A DNA stretch of 64,000 nt. It comes from Phytophthora sp. 'mugwort'. Lineage: Eukaryota > Oomycota > Peronosporomycetes > Peronosporales > Peronosporaceae. Location of the stretch: assembly GCA_033558025.1 (NCBI GenBank), contig JAUCEF010000004.1, forward strand, positions 3,224,001-3,288,000, in the 5' to 3' direction. Both the position numbers and the translations under genes were made by a program. The first letter of the stretch is position 1, and the number at the start of each line of letters is the position of its first letter. The notes beneath the pieces were generated by a model. That model was not told the DNA's origin. It ran no database searches and saw only the letters and a program-made list of their open reading frames with translations. Of this stretch, positions 56,813-64,000 are shown one piece after another.

Positions 56813-58068
56813 GGCGATGGATTGACGGCTTCTATTTGGGTGAGTATCATCCTGTGACAGACGATAACGTGTTCAGCAGGTTTGAGAGTTACTTATCAGT
56901 CACTTGTCCTTATTACCGTTACTTTTGCTGAAATGGCTGCTCGCCAGTCATTTGTACGCCAAGCGCTGGCAATTCAGCGTCAGTTTGGAAAAGACCGCGA
57001 AGCCGACAGCGTGTGCTCGTTTTTTGGTGTTGGGGACTGTACTGACTTACCGCCACGTTCTTATGTCAGGAGTTTACTTGCTCTCCTCCGTAGCGCTAGC
57101 TCTGTTACAGACGTGGAATAGGAATGCTTGGTGGTGGCCGGGCTCGTTCTGAGTTCGGCCTTTTCACTGTTTCAGGCGTTGATGAGAGTGGAACGAGGGG
57201 GCTTTCACCCCCGCGGGCCTAGATCAGCTCCTTACATGCTGTCAATACTTATCTGTAGTTTGTTCTTGTGTAGCCGAGCAATGATACTGAATTGTAGCGG
57301 TAGAGCAGCTCGCTGCTCGCTCCGTGCGCTACAGTTTTATCAGATTTGCTCATAGGAACGCGATCACTAAAAGCACACGTTTAATCGCCTCCGTGATCGA
57401 ATGTGCCGTCAAATGTGCTCACATCTAAACCAAACTGAATGACTCCTGTTGTTCCTTCTGTATTAGCATACCGATTGCATTCCCGGATTTTGCTCTCGAG
57501 AGGAAAAGCTTCTTTGTGAAACTACCGGTAGCTTTAGGTAATTGAATCGAAAAGTGTAGCTGAGCTGCGCATGTCCTATTGACGCTTGCAATCATGAGTG
57601 TCCAAACGAGATACAACTTCCTTGTCATCGAAAGACGTGAATAAATTTGTGACGTGGTGTCGCCCATGCGACGCCATGTAGAAGCAGCAAAACATGATCG
57701 GCTGCAAAACGATTAAGGTCCTTACAAGAGTTCATCTGCGGAGTAAGAAAGCAACAGCAATTAATTCGCTCGACGCACTGTTGTCAAACTTCGCATGCTC
57801 GATCGAAGAACCGTAGTTGTGTAATCGAGCGTCTTGCAGCTTTTATGAAATTCTACCGTTTCACGCATTACAGTATGCACTCCTCGCGAACAACCCGTAT
57901 CGTCACGCCGCACCGAAAAGTCGAGAGGGGCAGCACTCCATGGCCAGATAAGTCTCGCCCAGCGTTGACAGCTGGCAGTCGGCATCAATTTGCACGCGCT
58001 CGGTTTGCGGCAGCGATGGATTTTTTTTCCTTTTGGGCACTGGCCGATGGGCAGTTGGTGGCAACACG
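56813..58068. other. Intergenic region, no confident gene
   Basis: Several overlapping ORFs on both strands (for example 57761-58528 minus, 57845-58294 plus) show no recognisable domain and look like chance frames. No repeat seen except the hairpin that follows. Confidence 0.45.
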
Positions 58069-58105
58069 CTTTTCCGCGCGCACCTGGCAGTTGCGCGCGG
58101 AAAAG
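58069..58105. repeat. Perfect 12-bp inverted repeat with E2F-like arms
   Basis: CTTTTCCGCGCG (58069-58080) and CGCGCGGAAAAG (58094-58105) pair perfectly around a 13-nt loop. Each arm contains TTTCCGCG, close to the E2F/DP consensus TTTSSCGC. It lies about 600 bp upstream of the second MARVEL-like gene. Confidence 0.75.
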
Positions 58106-58584
58106 AGCGCGCGATCCTCCATACTCAGTACATACAGCATGATTAGGCAACGCAAAAATCTCTGGGTTCAGTTCGACGCAAGAGTGTGGGTTCGGCGATT
58201 CTCCGTCTACGACCTGCGACTGGAGTCGAGTGCACGATCGCAGGCAGCAGAGGACAGTCCTGCATTGCATAATACCGCGCTGGACGACAAGTAACCCAGC
58301 TTCATCTGCGGAAGTGATGGCAACAGCTGACGCCTTCTCCGGGCGAGGCAGTGTGAACGGGCCTCGTTCACCAGCTGAGTCCGTGACCCGACAAGTCCCC
58401 CCAGCAGAGGAATCTGACAGCTGATCAGCGAGTCCGAGCAAGTTGCAGTCACTCAACGTCGAGAAAATATGTCGCTTTTGCCGGTGCGCCTTCTGCCCTT
58501 TTCTTGGGTACATTCCGCAAAACCTCACTTAGACTTAGGATTTGTATGCGAAAAACCTAAGCATATGTCGCAGGCATACCTACC

Positions 58585-58598
58585 TTCACTCTCAATGG
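58585..58598 (+). promoter_or_regulatory. Candidate oomycete initiator of the MARVEL-like gene
   Basis: TTCACTCT followed by CAATGG fits YTCANTYY plus a CAW-type flank. It lies about 110 bp before ATG 58705. Confidence 0.4.
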
Positions 58599-58704
58599 AA
58601 CCGGCGGCACCCAGCTTACGGTAAGCCATTCGCCAATCTGCGCGCAACGACCCAAGTCGACCCAAACTACAGGAGATCTTCAACAAGTAACAATCACACA
58701 GACG

Positions 58705-59262
58705 ATGCCGATCGGCGCCGCGACCCCCACGAACCTGGCGTACGTGCGCCTGTCACTCCGCGTCGTGCAGTTCATCTGCAGTCTTCTGGCCATGTCGTTT
58801 GCGGCCGCGGGCTTCTACGGCGGTGGCTCTACGCGCTCGAGCACCTTCGTGCTGCTCATGGGCTACACAGGCATGCTGTACACTCTGTGGTACGTCATTG
58901 CCGTGGAGATCTTCCACGTCGCCAACCGACCGGCGCTGCGGCTGGAGCAGGCTATGGACGCTGTGTTAGTTCTGGTGCTGCTCATCGCTGGTATCTGCTT
59001 GGCTGCGTCGGACTACACGAGCAACTGCGGCTACGGATGGCACTGCCATAACCTGCAAGCTGCCACAGCTTTCGATTTCATCGCCATGTTCTTCTTCCTC
59101 GTCTCGCTCGGCCTTTCGTTCGTGGCCACTGGTGAGTTGTCTCAGGGGCTCACGAACGTGCAGGTCGAGGAGCCCGTTCCGTACCATCAGAACGCCACGC
59201 CGACATCGGGCGCACTCTCTCCCATCGGCAACCCGAACGACGGACCCGCTTCCAATGTGTAG
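58705..59262 (+). CDS. Four-helix MARVEL-like membrane protein (B)
   Basis: 185 residues from ATG 58705. Helices at about 12-38, 47-70, 85-105 and 123-143; the loop before the last helix is YTSNCGYGWHCHNLQAAT with two Cys, as in the paralogue at 54642-55295. The C-terminal 40 residues are polar and Pro/Asn-rich, presumably cytosolic. The domain order and Cys loop support a MARVEL-type fold. Codon use is strongly GC-biased in third positions, as in the other intact host genes here and unlike the transposon remnants. Function not known beyond membrane association. Confidence 0.72.
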   Translation: MPIGAATPTNLAYVRLSLRVVQFICSLLAMSFAAAGFYGGGSTRSSTFVLLMGYTGMLYTLWYVIAVEIFHVANRPALRLEQAMDAVLVLVLLIAGICLAASDYTSNCGYGWHCHNLQAATAFDFIAMFFFLVSLGLSFVATGELSQGLTNVQVEEPVPYHQNATPTSGALSPIGNPNDGPASNV

Positions 59263-60659
59263 AGCAGGATGTAGTCTCGATATCCAAGGGAGGCTGGTCC
59301 GACTCGGCCGCACAGTTGTGTGTGCCGACCGCACTCGCAACGGGAAGCGACCTCATAAGTTTTACAACGTGAATGCAATTCGAGTTAGTCTATAAATGTG
59401 TGCGTTGAGCTGTATCTTTGCTTTTCTTGTGAGCTTTTGGCGAGGTTTTGGCCTTCAGCCAACAAATACCGGGAATCTGCTGTGGGCAATCAACGTAGTA
59501 CTGTAGTAACTCACAAAAGATGCTCTTCCTGCAACCCTTTGCCCACATACATATTATATTGAACGCTATTTTTTCGTGCAAATCGAGTTTACATTTTAAC
59601 CCAGGCTTAATCTGGAACTAATGGTATAATGCTTCTCAACATGTAATAGTAAGCTCCATGAGTTAATTAAGGACTTTCATGAAGCATTCATAAATACTAA
59701 GAGGTGATCGTGCGTATCAAATATATGTATTTATGTATTCAGGTTAGTTATAATACAGTGTAGTACAGGGATGTCAGTAGCATACGAGTACATGTACGGA
59801 CTAAGGAGAGTAATCACTGACAAAAGTTTTCTTGATAATGGGGAATTCCTACGAAAATTATTTTGATCAAATAATTTAAGTCAGAGGGGACATCACAAGC
59901 TGGTCGAGGAAATGCAAACTACAAGCACCCTTGTCGGTCACCGCGTCTATCACTACGAACCGACCATGCTTCTGGCACGAACATTCAAAATGACTTTAAG
60001 TTTTCAAAACTAAGTATGAAATCCCTTCGGCTTTACGCTGAAAATAAGGGGATTGGAGGAGTCTCTAAGTGCCAAATCCCCCAAAATTAGTGTTTTAAAA
60101 CATATTTGCCAAAATCGGAAGTGGCTACAGGTCCACGCGGCTTAGTCTTTGTAGGGTGCCGGTGGGTAGGACACCCGTGAATGCGGTCAAATTTTTCTCG
60201 AGGTTACTGGATTAAGATTACAAGCGTAGCCACTAACTTCGTCTTACTTTTCCGGCAATTTCCGGTACTTTACTGGCTTAAGTTTATTGTGAAACTGTCA
60301 GCTTATGCAAAAATGAATAAAAATAAATTTGAATGAGATACCGCCGTACAGCGATTTTGCGTGAGGAGTCGCCGAAGTATCCAAGTGTCGGTGTGAAGAA
60401 GTATCCGCGCGCCCCTTATTAGCCGATGGGGCGAAAACACTAAATATGGAGCTTGAAGCTGCTGGGATGAACCTGGGGTCTCTTGGCTTCAGTATGCCTG
60501 CTCTCCCCAACTTCAACCTTTTTTAATTCAATTGGTACGGATGTGATACACCTCCATTTCTTAGCACTGTTTCTAAGGTACACCACATATATTACGAGAG
60601 CATTTGACGGGCGCCTTCAGTCACCTTTTCGTGCGCATGCGTAGCGATAACAAAAGGGA
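59263..60659. other. Gene-free AT-rich stretch
   Basis: Nothing recognised. 59550-59900 is very AT-rich. ORFs are short. Confidence 0.55.
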
Positions 60660-61075
60660 AGGCAATGAAGCCACCTGCCCTGGCAACGGAAGGCGCCAGC
60701 GCTACGAGCAGTGGCAGCGGCGACAAGCAAGGCTTCAGTACTGCGAGCGGTAACAGTAACGACGAGGAAGGCACCAGCCGTGCGAGCGGTGGCACCAATG
60801 CTAAGGACGGTGGGAAGGGCGCCTGCGAGCGGAGGCAGCGACGACAACGAGGGCACCTGCGAGCAGTAGTAGTTGTCGACATGGAGGGCGCTTGCGAGCG
60901 GTGGAAGCAACGACAAGGAACGTAATGAAGGTGCCGACCCTTCGAGCGGTGGCAGCAACGACAAGGATGGCTAGGCGGGCGCATCTGAGGGATGGCAGCG
61001 ACGACAAGGAAGGCAAGGAATGCGCCAAACTTGCGAGCGGTGGCAGCAACGAAGAGGACGTGCCTGCGCTGGCCA
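60660..61075. repeat. Minisatellite based on GCGAGCGGTGGCAGCAACGACAAGG
   Basis: About ten imperfect copies of a GC-rich unit with the core GAGCGGTGGCAGCAACGACAAGG (partial copies at 60694, 60745, 60786, 60827, 60894, 60939, 60985 and 61034, among others), 30-50 bp apart. On the plus strand they encode Ser/Gly/Asn-rich peptide, on the minus strand Leu/Pro-rich peptide. The array ends where the SET homology begins. Confidence 0.75.
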
Positions 61076-61640
61076 CACTGGTACGTGAACGTGTCAGATT
61101 GCTCTCTCGGTAACGGAAGGTGAGCTCTTGGAGCGGCGGGATGTCAGCTGTCGCGAAGATGCCCAAGCGAACCGATTCGTCCACTCCCACTCATAGAGTG
61201 CGCAGTTGGGGCTGCACGAATGATTGATGAACCGGCTCTCATTGCCGCAAGCGGCACCATTGATCAACATGTTAATCGGGCCGTCCCAAAGGGGTTTCGC
61301 TTTCATCTCGACCAAGTATCGGTGGTCCTGGCGCTTTAGCGCGTCTTCGATTAGCAGTATTTCGCCAACGTATTCAATGATGAAGGCGCCTTTTGAAATT
61401 GTGGTACTGCAAGTGACGCCGGGGCCGACACGTGTTAAAATGATATTAAGGCGGTAACGCGGTTGGAACCGATTGCCGCACCCAGTACCCACTGACTAGT
61501 TTGTATCATCGCACACAAGATCCATCCCTGCATTGACGCAACTGCTCGTCAGGCACGTGCCATTGTCGGCGATACAGCGAGCGTCATCGCAATCGCATTC
61601 GTAGCGGTAGTTTGACGACTTTTTTGTGACTGGGAATGGC
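61076..61640 (-). pseudogene. SET-domain (AWS/SET) protein remnant
   Basis: Minus strand. An AWS-like Cys segment (61500-61625: YRYECDCDDARC, then CLTSSCVNAG) is followed by an in-frame TAG at 61494-61496. The SET domain then reads CGNRFQPRYRLNIILTRVGP and GAFIIEYVGEIL, ending in SRFINHSCSPNCALYEW with the intact N-H-S-C-x-P-N motif. A frameshift near 61190 moves the end to another frame (RLGIFATADIPPLQELTFRY), and the sequence then enters the minisatellite without a post-SET motif. AWS-SET proteins such as the SET2/ASH1 type methylate histone H3. Two inactivating changes are seen, though the catalytic residues survive. Confidence 0.75.
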
Positions 61641-61713
61641 TGAGAAAGCAAGAATACGTTGCTGGTTACGTAGCAGACGCTGCTTGGTCACGATTGAGGT
61701 TCGACGAATTTTT

Positions 61714-62104
61714 TTATTCGTAGTTGCCTCCGACCAAGGGAAGGCCTTCACTCGACGGTGGGGCCACTAATTCAAGTGGCGGTGATGGTCGTGGTTGTGG
61801 TGACATTGTTCGTCTAACGGCTGGCGGAACAGATGGGAGTGCTTGGGGTGCTTCGTGGTAGCGGCGAGCTACGTAGCGGCTTGCTTCAAATAAACGGAGC
61901 CAAGATCGTTGGACCATCGTCGGCGCAGGAGCAGCTGCAGTAGTGGACACCACACATGCCGTCACAATGGAACCGCCCCTGGGATTTGGTATGGGTTGCT
62001 CCGTGAGGCCGGCGATCGGAGACGTTGTGAGCATGCGCGTGCTGTAGATTCCAGGTTGTTCGGCCGGGTATGATTTCAAAATGAGACCTATTTTTTCTGT
62101 TCAT
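61714..62104 (-). pseudogene. Pro/Ser-rich ORF upstream of the SET remnant
   Basis: A 121-codon minus frame, rich in Pro, Ala and Ser (PPAVRRTMSPQPRPSPPLEL), lies 70 bp upstream of the AWS-like segment on the same strand. It may be the disordered N-terminal part of the same SET gene. No domain. Confidence 0.3.
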
Positions 62105-64000
62105 CGTGTGGTATCGATCTGAATGACGGAAGGCGAAAATCGGTGTCCTCCAGTAGAACGAGCGAGAATAAACAGAGAATAAACATGTGCATCCACTTAG
62201 CCGTTGTGAAGGTATTCCGTGCGAAAAATGTTAGAAGAAATCTAGTGATTTGTATCTGCGGAAAGAATGATGAGAGAGGGCGGCAGCAGGCAGTGCAACG
62301 GCATTATCGTAACCCACCTAATATGGGAGTTCCATCACAGCGAGCGAGGGGACATCGGGGATAAGGAGGTCATTCGCAAATTTGCATCGATGCCGACAAC
62401 ATAAGAGCTTCTGCAAGCTGAGAAGAGGGCGCAAGACCGAAGAAGAAGCGCGGCCTCCGGTTCGAGATGCGGAAACGGGTCGCTCCTTAATTGCCGACAC
62501 TGCACCAGCAGCGACGGAGAACATTATTGTCGAGATGTGCATCCTTCGCATTGAGGAATTTGTCATGTTTTCGGGTGGAGTTGATTGACCGTGATTTAGA
62601 ACCCCAGTGTGAAGCACTCACGGGGACATTTGCTGTTCTTGACGTGGCCCGCCGCAGAAGTTCATCTTCGTGTTGACGATTTGGAAAAATCGAAACCCGA
62701 GTTGAACCGCCTCCAATTTCGCCGTGGCTTCAGCTACTGGTTTGAGAAGGTTCACTCGTTACGACTTATGTACGGAAATCCCACCGGAAGTATGCAGATT
62801 CGGGACCGGCTCCGTGTAGCCCCGCTTCCACTCGCAGCAAGTGAAACAAAGCCACATCCAACCTTGCCGCGCGGGCTGGGCATGTCTCGAGTAGTGACGA
62901 CTCCCCCGCTACGCTATCTCAAGAAGAACGCGCTTCTGCGCTATGCACGTCGACTCAGTTCGAGGAAGGAGCGTCTACTATCGTGTCACTAGTAGCGAAG
63001 AAGTCGGCAAAGCGCGTATCAAGCAAGGATGACAGCAGCATGGAGGCATCGAAGAGATCGCGCAAGGGCAACGGTAAGGCGCTGTGTTTCGAGACACCTC
63101 GGTAAACGACGCGCTCGATGGAAGCGGCGTGAGTGTTCACAAGGAAGATTGGACGCCACAGAACGTTGCAGTTTCGTATTGCTCGCGTTGTTATTGGAGT
63201 TTCTGCTGTATATTGAAACTCTATATTGAAATCCAAACGAAAAAATACCGACTTATGCCTGCCAAAGTTTGCACTTCTCCACAAGTTGCTTTTTTACAAT
63301 GAAAAAAAAAAAGCACGCATTTCGAAGTAGATTTGAAATCAGTTATACTGTATTTGCCGCAACTGGAGGAGAGCGTTATTCCATTAAAAAATAGAAGCGT
63401 CGGTGATACTTAGCTGGTGTAAAAGGCTTCACACAAATGTTGGCCCTTCGCGCTACTTGTGAGATTGCAGTTAGATAAATAGGCACACTATGATGAAGAG
63501 GATTGGGGACCATAGATATTAAAGGTGCAGAGCTTTATACCGCAGCGTGTATTACCGCAGGGGTACTGAGCGATTCTTCGGGGCTAGCATCCATGGGCTG
63601 TATGGAAACAACGGGCAGGAAGTAGCGACAGGATTCGGAGTAGCGTGAGCCGACAGAACAAAACGGTAAGTCCATCCTCAACGAGGGCACATTTCTGGCG
63701 ATATCTTTAATTCGATACGATATCGTCGACCGTGAATCTGCGCCGGGTGTAAGCCTCAGATACTTGGGAGCGCACATGTTCCTAAGAGGGACGAAGACGG
63801 CATGCGAATGTTAATGTGAGTTGGAAATTTTAAACGAGCTCGGCGTTGGCAGGCAAACGGTGAGTTGCAGCAGTAGATAGTGCTGTAAGGAAGTTAAGGC
63901 TCGAGGGGATGAGCAATGTCGCCATCCATGCTCGAGCGGGTTGTCTGTGGAAATGAAACTGCCGGCTTACGGATCCATGGCGAGCTCATTCACAGCAGCG
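62105..64000. other. Right end of window, unassigned
   Basis: Short ORFs on both strands (for example 62609-62992 plus, 127 codons, basic; 63535-63777 minus) show no recognisable domain. 63240-63480 is AT-rich. Confidence 0.4.

Noticed and set aside
57761..58528. 255-codon minus ORF and overlapping 149-codon plus ORF
   Set aside because: Opposing frames in GC-rich DNA with Cys/Arg/Ser-rich peptides, no domain and no upstream signals; probably chance frames, although a small gene cannot be excluded.
60592..60984. Pro/Leu/Ser-rich ORFs in both strands
   Set aside because: Created by the minisatellite, which is open in several frames.
1..64000. CRISPR arrays, tRNA genes, bacterial operons
   Set aside because: No regularly spaced identical repeats, cloverleaf-like tRNA sequence or ribosome-binding operon layout was seen; all signs point to a eukaryotic nuclear genome.

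Overview
The window looks like nuclear DNA of an oomycete, most likely Phytophthora or a close relative. The reasons are compact host genes with 60-100 nt GT-AG introns, initiator (Inr)-like motifs of the oomycete type close to some start codons, a Crinkler-like effector remnant, an oomycete-type multi-membrane protein family, and a dense bed of decayed transposons (Helitron, Mutator-like with Ulp1, PIF/Harbinger, piggyBac, mariner, Ty1/copia). No bacterial operons, tRNA or rRNA genes, or CRISPR arrays were seen.

Left gene block (1-6139). This holds the 3' part of a COQ6-like ubiquinone monooxygenase (+), PIG-P of GPI-anchor synthesis (-, one intron), a CLC chloride/proton exchanger (-, five exons, the first only 40 nt), and a density-regulated protein (DENR)-type translation factor (+). 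The CLC and DENR genes diverge from a shared region of about 500 bp.

Transposon sea (6382-52600). In order: a 5'-truncated Helitron with a readable 3' terminus (6382-10657); a non-transposon ORF stub (to 11072); a Mutator-like transposase remnant (12.5-13.8 kb); a broken SET-domain gene (14.0-14.7 kb); a degenerate Mutator-like element carrying SWIM and Ulp1 modules (16.2-20.8 kb); a Crinkler-like pseudogene (21.0-22.5 kb) run into by a Harbinger-type transposase (22.6-23.5 kb); a piggyBac pseudogene (23.6-26.8 kb); a copia element with matching LTRs and a perfect target duplication (27050-34138), two fifths of which is a second identical copy of its own pol region; an oomycete membrane-protein gene with one in-frame stop (34.4-36.5 kb); two convergent transposase/Myb-SANT pairs of PIF/Harbinger type (38.0-40.5 and 41.6-44.2 kb); a remnant of the same membrane-protein family (45.1-45.4 kb); and a copia element (47021-51944) nested inside a mariner-like transposase gene (46.4-52.6 kb).

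Right gene block (54.0-59.3 kb). This holds a small secreted or single-pass membrane protein (+), a four-helix MARVEL-like protein (-), a COA1/TIM21-like mitochondrial protein (-), a second mitochondrial-looking protein (-, one intron), and a second MARVEL-like protein (+). After it come a long gene-free stretch, a minisatellite next to a second broken SET-domain gene (60.7-61.6 kb), and about 2 kb where I recognise nothing.

The host genes do not form one pathway. Three concern mitochondria (COQ6, the COA1-like protein and its neighbour). The others are membrane transport, GPI anchoring and translation. The most unusual structures are the copia self-duplication with a perfect 30-bp palindrome at its junction, the mariner gene split by copia with its reading frame still traceable, and a 64-bp imperfect palindrome within the Mutator/Ulp1 element.
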